Shown here: in pieces, positions 36,301 through 43,666 of the stretch
Position numbering within the stretch: position 1 is the stretch's first letter
Layout of the letters: every line of letters starts with the position of its first letter
From: Leptospira ellinghausenii
GTDB taxonomy: Bacteria > Spirochaetota > Leptospiria > Leptospirales > Leptospiraceae
DNA length: 45,435 bases
NCBI RefSeq assembly: GCF_003114815.1
Contig: NZ_BFAZ01000014.1
Location: forward strand, 1 to 45,435
Direction of reading: 5' to 3'
Notes under the pieces: model-generated
The model's database searches: none
What the model was told of the DNA's origin: nothing
What the model saw: the letters and a program-made list of their open reading frames with translations, nothing else
Position numbers and translations under genes: made by a program

Positions 36301-37385
36301 TTATTATTGATTCCTAGTTGCGTAGCGAAAGTATTTAAATCTTGCCTTGCCTCTTCTCGGATACTTGGCTTTCCAATAAAGAATGCAACCAAGTTATATA
36401 ATAACTCACGATCCATTAAAAAAGCTCTATCTATAATATCACCAAGACTTCCATATCCACCTGAAAGTGATTCACTACCAGAATTAAGCTTTGCTCCAAT
36501 TCCTTCATGACTTGGTGTATAAATAAATTCTAATGGTAAATGGGTAGCGAGAGAGAAAAAGTTATCTTTTTCAAATTGTATTTTTGTAAGTAAACTAACC
36601 TTCGTTTTCGCATCATTTGAGTAACTAAATTCATAAGAATGAACGTGCGAATTGTCAGAATAAAACCGTATTCGACTAATTAGCCAATCCCGTGTTGTTA
36701 ACGTTTTCTCAGAATAATCTGTCTCAACATCTTCTCTAGTTGTATATTCAATGCGAACTTCTCTTACTCCACCAGCATAAGAAATCCTAGTTAAGTATAA
36801 TTCTCCTTTCCGCACTTCCCATTCATAATTGATAGTTTCGCCATGTGGTTCACGTTTTTCTCGTAATGCCCAAGTTCGAACAGCACCGTTTGGGTGAAGT
36901 AATTGTGCTCCGCTTCCACCATAACTATATTTGTTACCATCCTTATCATATGCTATAATTTCAGTAGGTCCTCTTCCTGAATCTCCTTGCGGAAAAAAAC
37001 TAACGAATCTCTCTTCTTTTGAATAATATACTGATTTATTACCATTTGAGTCTACTAATTGACCATATTCGGAGCTGTAATAGCTATCATTGGAATTATA
37101 ATTAATCCCATAGGAAATATCTCTTTTTATATAAGAAATTCCCGATAATCCGTATCCTTTCCCCAATAAACCATTCCCACCACTTGATGAATATGAAATG
37201 TTCAACTCGGGAGTTAAATCACCAGTCCCATCTGGCACTTCTAAGGGAAAATTAAAAGATGCATTCCCATATTGATCTGCATTTATTTTAGGCATTTGGA
37301 GGGGTAGTCTTTGCCCTCCCAAAAAAGACAAAAACGAAAATATAGAAACTAGAACTAAAACAATTTTAATAATATTTTGTCGCAT
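30372..37385 (-). CDS. Giant secreted RHS/YD-repeat protein with SpvB-like N-terminus
   Basis: 2337 residues from the ATG at 37385; an in-frame ATG at 37421 overlaps the promoter -10 box. Signal peptide (IIKIVLVLVSIFSFLSFLGG). The next region is SpvB-like (FPLEVPDGTGDLTPELNISYSS), then about seven FG-GAP/Ca-binding loops (DLDGDGIAEF, DIDGDGTTDF, DINNDGRNDF, DVNEDGKYDF and others). A long array of YD repeats (about 1200-1850) follows, and the RHS core FHPDHLGSITMITD ... YYKSRYYDSTLGKFASNDG ... NPIKHKDYTGNG. Between repeats and core lies an unusual insert with two hydrophobic segments and a Cys-rich part. After the core, 173 residues form the variable tail, with two membrane-like helices instead of a known toxin fold. 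RHS shells enclose and deliver their C-terminal tails. Followed by a coupled lipoprotein. Confidence 0.9.
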   Translation of the reverse strand: MRQNIIKIVLVLVSIFSFLSFLGGQRLPLQMPKINADQYGNASFNFPLEVPDGTGDLTPELNISYSSSGGNGLLGKGYGLSGISYIKRDISYGINYNSNDSYYSSEYGQLVDSNGNKSVYYSKEERFVSFFPQGDSGRGPTEIIAYDKDGNKYSYGGSGAQLLHPNGAVRTWALREKREPHGETINYEWEVRKGELYLTRISYAGGVREVRIEYTTREDVETDYSEKTLTTRDWLISRIRFYSDNSHVHSYEFSYSNDAKTKVSLLTKIQFEKDNFFSLATHLPLEFIYTPSHEGIGAKLNSGSESLSGGYGSLGDIIDRAFLMDRELLYNLVAFFIGKPSIREEARQDLNTFATQLGINNKGLKFGTISGGGTSEGFNANAELIQANQYYPEVELLGRYPIGNKYRQACDVGVVACLCTAFPGCPDFAFAYCGQYVIFSADGCNNGVVSPGKVLMPTDLDGDGIAEFSRLLGRMDNDQVFLKTDDLKNNRSTESPRFPIKYNTFFTLADIDGDGTTDFLFEQNSKLNISFSNGSGLTNPIAYSNITLNPASQNYRLTQNYQRVDHAVDINNDGRNDFIHLTNDRMSIFISQGKSFKAEKIIWYGGNRSLVQETLDTNPFVAHRMNQFSDIDGDRVPEHLQILNVNPPPEQNLLLAVKERHKQEIADAQAEVNYFKEQMQFLINGGYGDFFHVRYIESSIIYEWRWLYWELLGRPGTATESEKAQLIEAIDRQFFEVKYKDLVQRQANEIDIEISRMRNVNLDGAQYQLVSTKINLATNSLSQSAINLPKSMVGYNGKNWLVDINRDGLPDLVTLTNSNSHFNPYDYGVENPAAISSTLNVVFNKGGYFDTNEIVTSGMPTIIKPDRFAERDDPNLNAASSFDFVDVNEDGKYDFVVKEFKNTSYHIYTGDGKGNFIRTSDFSVESHEIAESRFEDRNEDGIPDFFYQYGKSLVTKQISSDTPTATGGMLSKVINNINGAETSISYLWKKNMQGAVLKGTGSYTTTLPNVSPQLLVASISSKAGLEYANYKSEYSYANFRYRPGDLETSQNLGFETVTETNFVNGEIKGKRISSYIHNGSNAGLLSKLEIYTGNNTLLERNAYAYSVFNPHTGTRLRIPTLTTKEVFENGNLKDQITNSITYDQAFAYSQSSAVEDFNGRVTRLEMHYSDNSAMNILALPIESKKTVNGSLVEHKKWTYNGADVASESKLVSFSQWYSIYYSYDEIGNVSSTTDSLGRSLSYEYNDITRSKATLIRNALGQISRKRYDPKLDLEISFEDSNGNISSHEFDYHGRKISSYLDSRKVESYEYDFDGSLLSTKQTTHTDEGDVWVKEYKNLEGKVLKKESLVAEGVVSTTQYVFDSLGREIKKSNSYFTGESPLWKYTFYFNQNEDTQERIKEVIAATGEISKYNYGIRSIVLTITNQSEVIRTETQNLDNWGRVISKSIQGESILYQYDNSNNIIRIADPGNGITEISYDIGGRKTRYSDSNSGAISYAYNVAGDLITQSDSRGTIIRNEVDGLGRVTKVFPGNENPIIYNYDSGNSIGNTNTIGMLSMITDESGVTELAYDRKGNIIGEKRTVDDLQILFQRTYDQFGRVKTITYPEGTKIRNHYTGTGQLAFLTMDSHDGNSLNHTVVSYEGPVLENDKYFIERKTGNGIKTKIGYDPLRKRPLSLVTYLKDNSVEQSIKYEYDMRGNISAISDLVNESRSQRFDYDHLNRVTKAVGKYGEEQYEYSQNGNLLKKGAFTYSYDNGNHIHAVTKVNGSNTGIIGYNYDAMGNMIGRNGDHLVYNAQNKLKRIETMGGDRFEYTYDYSGSRIKKSLQNSNTTTYSFGNFYEIHRTPGQEEKHTLYVVGIEGDIVAQYSRPDAILIASMASNDIFANPFCENLNIDCKTFWKNRIGITIKSLLEETNIYVDGKLKEGHRSLPWLALLAFLILLVYKTRSESNDKNPCYYSFDNFGISILPKFICDFRNQIPRYGTAILIVVFSFTTTTGCFPLLLGGAESESGTPIWLIGLGNGIPLNTPSVGDTPSNGGTIGGGSSNSTSRVSGMYFFHPDHLGSITMITDGNGNVLAGGERGGKSHITYKPYGEILRTDSYGPDITKYKFTGQEEDQESGLYYYKSRYYDSTLGKFASNDGVVFPEKEQGMNRMMYVDGNPIKHKDYTGNGISPPLAFALVNYFLAPEEKKVQAFLDGWNTGKNLKKERERIKRVNSIYLGVVKFGMVLTVVGGILANFPATAKIGVIFFYVGVAITSLAVSLNPNYVQDQRAANVSANCSQAIQIASYYKPTMTQNNTTSVGIQNDPIKKIEQDKYEKLQQLQIYRCSGAGVTESID

Positions 37386-37419
37386 AACCTGAATACATTT
37401 TATAGGAATAATTCTTGTC

Positions 37420-37448
37420 ATATAACATAGTTACAAATTTAATGTCAA
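37420..37448 (-). promoter_or_regulatory. Sigma70-type promoter of the RHS operon
   Basis: On the minus strand a consensus TTGACA (37448-37443) is followed after 17 bases by TTATAT (37425-37420). Transcription should start near 37413, leaving about 28 nt to the ATG at 37385. The -10 box covers the alternative ATG at 37421, which excludes that start. Confidence 0.65.
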
Positions 37449-37466
37449 CTATTCCGCATAACATTA

Positions 37467-38375
37467 ATGAATTCTTTAAAATATCTTCATCTAACAACAA
37501 TTGTTTGTTTATTCATCTCAACAGTCAGTATCTCATTAAACGCAGCTGAGCTTAGATTTCCAAATGGAGATGGCTTCTATGCTGAATTCGTATATGAAGA
37601 TGAACGAATGATAGTAGTCAGATTCAAAGATAAAGAATACAAAATACCAAAGAAAGAACTCGAGTATTATGATTTATCTAACAAGGGACAACTGAATAAT
37701 TCTTACAAAATTACAATTTTATCACTAAAAAATGGAAGTGTGATAAGAGGAACAATCGCAGAACGAAAAAAAGATGAAATCATAATCAAATCCGAATTAG
37801 GGTTTTTGACAATCAATAAGGATGAAATCAAGAACAACAATTCAGAAACTGACGAACATCCAGAATTTCCTATCGTTTATCTAGCAAATGATAAACTAGA
37901 TAACCTAACAAGAATCGGAGGAAGTGTTTCCTTTTTACCATTGTTTGCTCCTCTTGGCACTCAAACGCCTCCGTTATACGGCATTTCATTGTTTACTGAA
38001 CCCGCATTTTTGCGATTCAAGAATACTTATCAATTAGGATTCAAATACGAATATTTACAATCAACTGGTCCGATTAGGGAAATCAGTATACATTCTGGTT
38101 TCACTTACCTTTATCAATCGAAGGTATTTAATTCAAACCCACTTCTCGATTTCTACGGAATCATAGGATTAGGGATTTCCACGGTAAATTATAAATATGA
38201 TCAAAGTAATTCAAAGGTTGGGGCAAATCCATCCGCTTATGTTGAACTTGGGTGGCAAGGTCTCAAATACGGACCTTCTTTTTATCGATTTGGATGGAAG
38301 AATCAATGTTTCTTCGAAATTGAGAAAACCCATTGCGGATCAGGTCTTGAAATAACAGGTGGAATGAATTTCTAA
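37467..38375 (+). CDS. Exported beta-barrel-like envelope protein
   Basis: 302 residues. A Sec signal peptide (LHLTTIVCLFISTVSISLNAA) precedes two short repeats resembling SH3-like strands (FYAEFVYEDERMIVVRFKDKEYKIPKKEL; GSVIRGTIAERKKDEIIIKSE, which recur as a lysine-rich pair). From about residue 150 to the end, alternating aromatic beta strands (GISLFTEPAFLRFKNTYQLGFKYEY ... GSGLEITGGMNF with terminal Phe) look like an outer-membrane barrel. The gene is divergent from the RHS gene across a 80-base promoter region and overlaps the next gene by one base (TAATG), so it heads an operon of envelope proteins. Confidence 0.65.
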   Translation: MNSLKYLHLTTIVCLFISTVSISLNAAELRFPNGDGFYAEFVYEDERMIVVRFKDKEYKIPKKELEYYDLSNKGQLNNSYKITILSLKNGSVIRGTIAERKKDEIIIKSELGFLTINKDEIKNNNSETDEHPEFPIVYLANDKLDNLTRIGGSVSFLPLFAPLGTQTPPLYGISLFTEPAFLRFKNTYQLGFKYEYLQSTGPIREISIHSGFTYLYQSKVFNSNPLLDFYGIIGLGISTVNYKYDQSNSKVGANPSAYVELGWQGLKYGPSFYRFGWKNQCFFEIEKTHCGSGLEITGGMNF

Positions 38376-39745
38376 TGAAGCTAATCAAGTTTTTGTTCTT
38401 AGTATCTCTCATAAATTTTCTCAACTGTGCAAATCCACTTACAGATGGTGGGAAAGCAAATACAGCTAAAATTGAATGGCAAGTCGCTACAAATATTACG
38501 ACAAATTCAGCAGTTGTAAGCTGGAAATGTTCAGGAAAACTTCCAGGATTTTTAATCACCACTGGTCCAAACTATAGCAATGTTGATACTTCCTTTTTGG
38601 AAAATGAAATACATGCAGTTTCTCTATCAAATTTGATTACAGATTCAGAATATCGCTACGTTCCTTCTTGTGGATCAAAAGAAGGTGGTTTAGGAATTCC
38701 AGCAACATTTAGAACTTTATCTGACAATGCGACAAGATATCGACGAGGAATTTGGATCATAGGGGGAATTGGATCGGATAAAAACGCAGTTAGCGAAATA
38801 GATTTTTTCGATCCAGTTGATAACACTTGGTATCCAGCTATTACTAATGTACCTACTCCAAGACTAAACGCTCAAATAGTTTCATTCAAAAATAAAATTT
38901 ATGTAATCGGTGGAATTGTTAAAAATGGTGCCTCATATACTATGAGCCGTCTAGTTGAGGCATACGATCCAATAACAAACACATGGAATCGAAACCTTTC
39001 AGATATGCCATCCACTCTTCAAGGCGGTGTCGTAGGTTCATTTGATGAAGAAATAGTCATCTTAGGTGGAACAACAACAACCGACATGACAACAGGAACA
39101 ATCTTTAATACAATATATAAATTCTACCCAAATTTAGGGAATAATGGGACTTGGGTTAGCCTTCTCTCTAGCACAAATATCTTCCCTCGAATTGATATGG
39201 CTGGTTGCACCTATAATGGTAGTCTCATCTTTACTGGCGGAAGATTTTATTCAGATGGATTAGCTTATGCAACGACAGATGCTTATTCACCCTCTCTCAA
39301 TTCTACTTCAGGTAAAATTGAAGCATCAATTTCTTTAGCAAGACATGGTTCAGGGTATGCGTGCTACAGACCAATTTCTACTGATCCCTTTCCATCTGAT
39401 ACACCAGCAATTTTTGTTGCTGGTGGCTCGACTGGAACAAACATATCTCAACCTGTTACGGCAGTAACAAATTCTAATCGATTTGATTATTCGTTTCTAG
39501 GAACAGCTTCAAATTCATTTGTCACTGGTTCAAACATACCTGTAGCATTATACTACCCTGCTATGGAAATTTCTTACGAAAAAAGGAAATTATATGTATT
39601 TGGTGGAGCCTCGGAATTCAATTTGCCTATAGATCAAGTGTATACTTTAGATTTAACAAACCCTGGCGGTAATCCATGGGTTCAAGATTCTTTGAATATG
39701 CCGAGAAGTAGATTTGGTCATAAAGCTGTGATTTTGAGTAGATAA
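38375..39745 (+). CDS. Kelch-repeat lipoprotein
   Basis: 456 residues. The signal peptide ends in INFLNC (Cys18), a spirochaete lipobox. Residues 25-118 look like one fibronectin-III/Ig-like domain (TAKIEWQVATNITTNSAVVSW ... TFRTL). Residues 125-456 hold about six Kelch repeats with the double-Gly and Trp signatures (IWIIGGIGSDK..., IYVIGGIVKNG..., IVILGGTTT..., LIFTGGRFYSD..., FVAGGSTGT..., LYVFGGASEF...), forming a beta propeller. Probably a surface or periplasmic binding protein. It shares the operon with the barrel-like protein upstream and the anchored protein 10 bases downstream. Confidence 0.85.
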   Translation: MKLIKFLFLVSLINFLNCANPLTDGGKANTAKIEWQVATNITTNSAVVSWKCSGKLPGFLITTGPNYSNVDTSFLENEIHAVSLSNLITDSEYRYVPSCGSKEGGLGIPATFRTLSDNATRYRRGIWIIGGIGSDKNAVSEIDFFDPVDNTWYPAITNVPTPRLNAQIVSFKNKIYVIGGIVKNGASYTMSRLVEAYDPITNTWNRNLSDMPSTLQGGVVGSFDEEIVILGGTTTTDMTTGTIFNTIYKFYPNLGNNGTWVSLLSSTNIFPRIDMAGCTYNGSLIFTGGRFYSDGLAYATTDAYSPSLNSTSGKIEASISLARHGSGYACYRPISTDPFPSDTPAIFVAGGSTGTNISQPVTAVTNSNRFDYSFLGTASNSFVTGSNIPVALYYPAMEISYEKRKLYVFGGASEFNLPIDQVYTLDLTNPGGNPWVQDSLNMPRSRFGHKAVILSR

Positions 39746-39755
39746 GAGCTAAAAT

Positions 39756-40325
39756 ATGAAAAATATCCTTATCACCACTTTACTTTTATTAGCAATTTCT
39801 TTGTTCGCCGAATCTATTTCGGAAGAAGAGATATTTTCTTTTCGTTATTCATTAAAAAATAAGAATTTTGAAGAAGCAAGCGATCTTCTAAGTAAATTCA
39901 AAAATGCAAAAATAGACCAAGCAAAATATGAACTGCTTGAAACTGAATTTTGGATAGCAAAAGGTGAAGATTTATATCAACAAAAGAAATATAAATCTTC
40001 TTTTGAATATTTTAATAATGCCTATTCTAGATGGAGAACAAACCCCTTAATCAAAGAAAGGTATACAGAATTGGCTGGGAAAGTATTACATGATGAAGAA
40101 CAAATCCAAATTATTGCTCAAAGTAAGCCAATCACGAAACAGGCAGAAAAAGAAAAGGAAATCGTATTTATAGATACAAATTCTGAATCGTATTTTATTA
40201 TAAATAGTTTTCGAATTGAATCACTCGAAAATGAATTAAAGCTTTTGTACGTAATTGCTGGATCAGTTTTTACTCTACTATTAGTTCAAATAATTATAAA
40301 TTTAATTCTACTAATACGAAAATAA
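39756..40325 (+). CDS. Membrane-anchored helical (TPR-like) protein
   Basis: 189 residues. An N-terminal signal peptide (NILITTLLLLAISLFA) is followed by paired helices at about 25-110 that resemble tetratricopeptide repeats (FEEASDLLSKFKNAKIDQAKYELLETEFWIAKGEDLYQQKKYKSSFEYFNNAYSRW), a charged linker, and a C-terminal transmembrane helix (LYVIAGSVFTLLLVQIIINLILL). The bulk would face the periplasm. It is the last gene of the three-gene envelope operon, with AAGAG before the start. Function not recognised; a scaffold for the Kelch and barrel proteins is a guess. Confidence 0.6.
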   Translation: MKNILITTLLLLAISLFAESISEEEIFSFRYSLKNKNFEEASDLLSKFKNAKIDQAKYELLETEFWIAKGEDLYQQKKYKSSFEYFNNAYSRWRTNPLIKERYTELAGKVLHDEEQIQIIAQSKPITKQAEKEKEIVFIDTNSESYFIINSFRIESLENELKLLYVIAGSVFTLLLVQIIINLILLIRK

Positions 40326-40611
40326 CATGATCATAACACTTTTGAAACTATCATTTAAATACTGTAGTTTTAAATCACTAAATTCGGTAAATACAACCAA
40401 ATAATTTTAATACCCAGACATTCTTGAAAAAATTTATGCCAAAAAATAGGCATAAATTTTCTGCCTTGTACAACAGAAGATTCTCTCAATTCTAGAAAGC
40501 AAACGACCAAAAATAAGATTGTATTACTATCTGAAATTAAATCCATTATACGCCCTGATTCAGAAAAAGCAGTAAATTTTGATACTAATTATGGCTAGAT
40601 ATTAAGAATAG
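40326..40611. other. Intergenic region
   Basis: About 290 non-coding bases. Near 40439-40463 the motif AAAATTTATGCC is followed by GGCATAAATTTT, an imperfect 12-bp inverted repeat that ends the envelope operon and may act as a terminator (T-rich at its 3' side). Confidence 0.45.
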
Positions 40612-40887
40612 ATGATGAAAGAAACAGAGGGTAATGAGAATCCCGTAGACTATAGAGAATTAATTGCTGATGATACATCGACAAAGGGTTACAAAGTGCG
40701 GGTCTTACAATTCCTCATTCACGTTAAAGATAAATTGGATATAATTGAAGAGTTAATCATTAGAATTATGGAATTTTTAGAAAAGAAAATCAAAGAAGAG
40801 AATCCATTTGCTGATTTGAGCAAAGGGAAAAATGCAAACCTTCCCTTCGGTCTTTTCCCAAGGGAAGGAAAAATCTTAACTAAATAA
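40612..40887 (+). CDS. Small hypothetical helical protein
   Basis: 91 residues beginning Met-Met-Lys-Glu, without a clear ribosome-binding site. The centre is a likely amphipathic helix or coiled coil (LDIIEELIIRIMEFLEKKIKEE) and the C-terminus is basic. No family recognised. The 3' end overlaps a hairpin and a minus-strand ORF, so either this or the opposite frame may be non-coding. Confidence 0.4.
   Translation: MMKETEGNENPVDYRELIADDTSTKGYKVRVLQFLIHVKDKLDIIEELIIRIMEFLEKKIKEENPFADLSKGKNANLPFGLFPREGKILTK
40839..40868. terminator. Hairpin with perfect 9-bp arms
   Basis: CCTTCCCTT (40839-40847) and AAGGGAAGG (40860-40868) with a 12-base loop. On the minus strand it is followed by TTTGCATTTTT, so it could terminate minus-strand transcripts. 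It lies inside the end of the plus-strand ORF. Confidence 0.4.
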
Positions 40888-41049
40888 ATTAAACATAAGC
40901 CTGATAAGCTCAATCCATTTATCTAATGTACTTATAATCTGGAAGATTTTATGTAAATCCTCCAGATTATAATTCCTTCTTTTCACTTTGGTTGTCGGAT
41001 TTAAACCTACAACTTTGATTTGTTGCGTTTTTCTTTTCGCAATCTTCAT
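40876..41049 (-). CDS. Small basic hypothetical protein, doubtful
   Basis: 57 residues from an ATG at 41049 (MKIAKRKTQQ). It is basic at the start, then helical (NLEDLHKIFQIISTLDKWIELIRLMF). The coding strand contains the long hairpin at 40933-40971, and a terminator-like hairpin follows the stop. The ribosome-binding site is weak. No family recognised. Confidence 0.3.
   Translation of the reverse strand: MKIAKRKTQQIKVVGLNPTTKVKRRNYNLEDLHKIFQIISTLDKWIELIRLMFNLFS
40933..40971. repeat. Long, nearly perfect hairpin
   Basis: TATAATCTGGA (40933-40943) pairs with TCCAGATTATA (40961-40971); the inner GATTT (40945-40949) pairs with AAATC (40955-40959), with one mismatch between the stems and a five-base loop. 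No T tract on either side. It may be a terminator-like or mobile mini-element remnant. Confidence 0.5.
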
Positions 41050-41487
41050 TTTTCGTTCCCATCTCAAACAACATATAAAATTTATATTTTTTACCCATCC
41101 TTCAGGAACGGAAGGGATTATGTCACAATAGAATGTCAATAAATTTCGATCAAATTTTATTTATTTTTATTTAAATATAGACTGTTGCCATTTTGACGCA
41201 AACAGAGGAGGGTTTCTAGTAATTAACTATTATTCGAATTTCTAAAATTTTTTTTATTATTATTAATTGTTAGATTATATCGACAAATATCACAATAATA
41301 GTTTGTTATGATACTAATGTAGTGAATGACATCATCGATATCATAGAAGATGTTTCTTAGGTTCTTTCTTGAGTAATCAGGTATGGCATATAGTCCGCAG
41401 AAAGACTGGAGCCTTCCCTCCTCAATTAAATTGAAGAGGTGAGATTCTCTATTTACCTTTAGTAGATGAATTTCCAGTTTAATGTGA
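41050..41487. other. Non-coding stretch with a GC-rich palindrome
   Basis: No gene seen. A nearly perfect 23-bp palindrome (CCTCCTCAATT and AATTGAAGAGG, one mismatch) lies at 41417-41439, about 50 bases after the end of the small minus-strand operon and possibly its terminator. Confidence 0.4.
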
Positions 41488-41739
41488 TTAAATTTTGTCG
41501 TGATCGATTAAGGATTCTATATTATTTTTAATCGATGTTTTCAACATTTCTTTTAAATCAGTCGCAGAATATATCGATTTTACTAGTGGATGATTAACAT
41601 CTGCTAAAATTTCCCAAGAAATGCTCCCTCTTAAAATTTCTTTTTTATTTTCAAAAGCGATAGCCACATAATTTCCGTTTATTAAGTTTTCATCGAAAAT
41701 GAAATTTCTTCCTTTGTAGTCAAATTTGTTCAAAGCCAT
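41488..41739 (-). CDS. Small hypothetical protein
   Basis: 83 residues with a good ribosome-binding site (AAGAGGTAAAG). An N-terminal beta-strand pattern (FDYKGRNFIFDENLINGNYVAIAFENKKEILRG) resembles a small SH3- or PilZ-like barrel, followed by a helical C-terminus. No family is recognised. It is the last of three minus-strand genes, 97 bases after the preceding one. Confidence 0.5.
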   Translation of the reverse strand: MALNKFDYKGRNFIFDENLINGNYVAIAFENKKEILRGSISWEILADVNHPLVKSIYSATDLKEMLKTSIKNNIESLIDHDKI

Positions 41740-41835
41740 TCTTTACCTCTTAAAACCCATCATTATATCATACCTAACCACATTGTCAACTAATACCTGT
41801 GAGACATAAAGCGACATACTCGTAATTCTGGGAAG

Positions 41836-42069
41836 CTATACAAAAATAATCGAATAATTTAATACATCTTCATCTTTCGTTTGTGTTTTTAATAATTCAT
41901 TGTGTAGCCAAGAAGATATATTGTGGTCTACCATTCCATTAAGGTTCAAAGTTTTTCCATCCTTTAAATTAAATGAAATGTTAACCTTACGACCTGAATG
42001 ATTGACATTTAATTCCATTATTGAGCTTCTTAATCTTTCTATTTCTGATTTTCCACAGTTGTTATTCAT
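41836..42069 (-). CDS. Small hypothetical protein
   Basis: 77 residues with AAGG four bases before the ATG. A helical start is followed by alternating strands (GRKVNISFNLKDGKTLNLNGMVD). No known domain. The start is one base after the stop of the upstream gene, so the two are co-expressed. Confidence 0.5.
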   Translation of the reverse strand: MNNNCGKSEIERLRSSIMELNVNHSGRKVNISFNLKDGKTLNLNGMVDHNISSWLHNELLKTQTKDEDVLNYSIIFV

Positions 42070-42070
42070 T

Positions 42071-42562
42071 TTACCTTAATTTTAAATAGCCGTTTGGTAA
42101 ACAAGCTTTTTTCGATAGAATGTAAGGTATACCATATGCGTATCTCCATTTAAGATTCAAGTCCTGAACTAGATCGGCTAACCGATAGTACATAGCTGAA
42201 GATATAGCCTCCTCTACTCCCAATTTATTGAATTTAATTCTGAAGTTCCTGAATACCTTCTTCCAAGTTCTATCATTCTTGGAAGTTTCCTTGTAGTGAT
42301 TCATCCTTTCCTGAATCTTCTTAAATCGAGAGAATGAAATATCTTCCTTAACTTTTCTTGGATCAATATAGAACTGATTGAGATTTAACTTATCCAGAAT
42401 CAGCAACTCTGTCTTAACCCAAGGATCACTAAGATAATAAGTATTGAACTTCTTAATCTGACTATTCAAGAAATCATTAGAGATATCTCTATGACTCCGA
42501 ATTACCAAATTATTCAAGCGTTCAGTTACCATCTGAGATTTCAGCTTCATCGAGATAGGCAC
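42071..42562 (-). CDS. Hypothetical protein heading a small operon
   Basis: 163 residues from a GTG (42562), or from the in-frame ATG four codons later; neither has a strong ribosome-binding site. Basic and helical (RFKKIQERMNHYKETSKNDRTWKKVFRNFRIKF), possibly nucleic-acid binding. No family recognised. It borders the IS481-type remnant at its 5' side, so its promoter may have been altered by the insertion. Confidence 0.5.
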   Translation of the reverse strand: MPISMKLKSQMVTERLNNLVIRSHRDISNDFLNSQIKKFNTYYLSDPWVKTELLILDKLNLNQFYIDPRKVKEDISFSRFKKIQERMNHYKETSKNDRTWKKVFRNFRIKFNKLGVEEAISSAMYYRLADLVQDLNLKWRYAYGIPYILSKKACLPNGYLKLR

Positions 42563-42649
42563 ATTCAGGCTGATTTTAAATGGGATTAGGTCACTATGGA
42601 TACATATATGGGGGAAACTTTAAAAGGAATAAGAAGAGGCTACCTTTAG

Positions 42650-43105
42650 AATGTTATAGACTGTCATTCAAGATATGCATGGGGAACTCTACATACATCG
42701 AAGATGTCAAGCAAGGCTGTACAGACGTTAAACAATGAAGTTCTTCCTTTCTTAGAAGAACACAACACTCCGATTAAAACAATTCTAACCGATAACGGAC
42801 GAGATTATTGCGGGAGAAAAGATCAACATCCATTTGAACTATTCCTTCAACTAAAAGACATCGAACATAGGATTACGAAAGTCAAAAGACCTCAAAGCAT
42901 TGAATTTGTGGAAAGGCTTCATCGAACGTTAATCGATGAACACTTTAGAGACGCTGGAAGTACAAATTTTTATGAAACAGTCGATGAGATGGAAAAAGAT
43001 TTTCAGATTTATCTAAATCTCTATAACTACGAAAGATCATACCAATGCAGAAATATGAATGGAAGAACGCCCTATCAAGTTTCAAAGAAGGAATACGAGA
43101 ATTAA
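42650..43105 (+). pseudogene. C-terminal half of an IS481-type DDE transposase
   Basis: In one frame from 42650 this encodes NVIDCHSRYAWGTL..., TILTDNGRDYC..., KRPQSIEFVERLHRTLIDEHFR and a C-terminal tail ending in NMNGRTPYQVSK. This is the rve integrase core with the catalytic Asp (VIDCHS), Asp (LTDNGR) and Glu (FVER), in the style of IS481-family transposases. The N-terminal helix-turn-helix half is missing and a stop codon precedes 42650, so it is a 5'-truncated remnant and cannot be active. The Met at 42704 is a chance internal start. Confidence 0.8.
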
Positions 43106-43148
43106 AAATTGAAGAAGATCAATAATCTATAAAAAGTTAGAGGATCGT

Positions 43149-43424
43149 CTAAGGCGAATACTGTATCTGTACATTCAATATGTTTGATGCTCGAAGCTGA
43201 CCAAAAGCTGGAATCTCGATTGCCGTCTGCTGTACAGCCTCTTCCTTTTCTGTTTCAATTCGATTCTTTAAATTAGGCTTCCGCCTACTTAAATCTTGAT
43301 GTGCAAGTTCTCCATCCTTTTCATAAAGCTATTGAAATCGATAGAAACTATCTCGTGAGTAGCCCATGATGTTACATGTTTTCGATAAGTAACCGAGTGT
43401 CTCTGATAGGTTCAAGACACCCAT
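43149..43424 (-). pseudogene. N-terminal part of an IS481-type transposase, inverted relative to the C-terminal half
   Basis: The minus strand encodes MGVLNLSETLGYLSKTCNIMGYSRDSFYRFQ, a TAG stop, then LYEKDGELAHQDLSRRKPNLKNRIETEKEEAVQQTAIEIPAFGQLR. This matches the helix-turn-helix start of IS481-family transposases of the same type as the remnant next to it. It has an in-frame stop and is lost after about 90 codons. The middle portion of the protein is in neither remnant. It faces the C-terminal fragment tail to tail. Confidence 0.7.
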
Positions 43425-43666
43425 TTTGTTTTTTATATTTTTTATCTTTGAGTCATTCTTTTCTCCTGGTATTTTTTTAAGAGTGTCAGCTCAAGATTAA
43501 TTATTACACATATTGTCTAGTCTATAATTCGTTAGGAACTTCAGTAAAAAAAGATGAACTAATCCAATTATTAAAAATTCTTACACAGAAATTAGGACGT
43601 TTTGTTAAGTTGAAAATTCCTTTCATCTTCTTTGAGTCTACAACGGAGGATGATGAAGAATAGGTA

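Noticed and set aside
31252..36510. Several plus-strand ORFs of 60-90 codons opposite the RHS gene
   Set aside because: They are antisense shadows of a repetitive coding sequence, without ribosome-binding sites or sensible products.
37386..37421. Upstream ATG of the RHS gene
   Set aside because: It overlaps the -10 box of a near-consensus promoter and lacks a ribosome-binding site.
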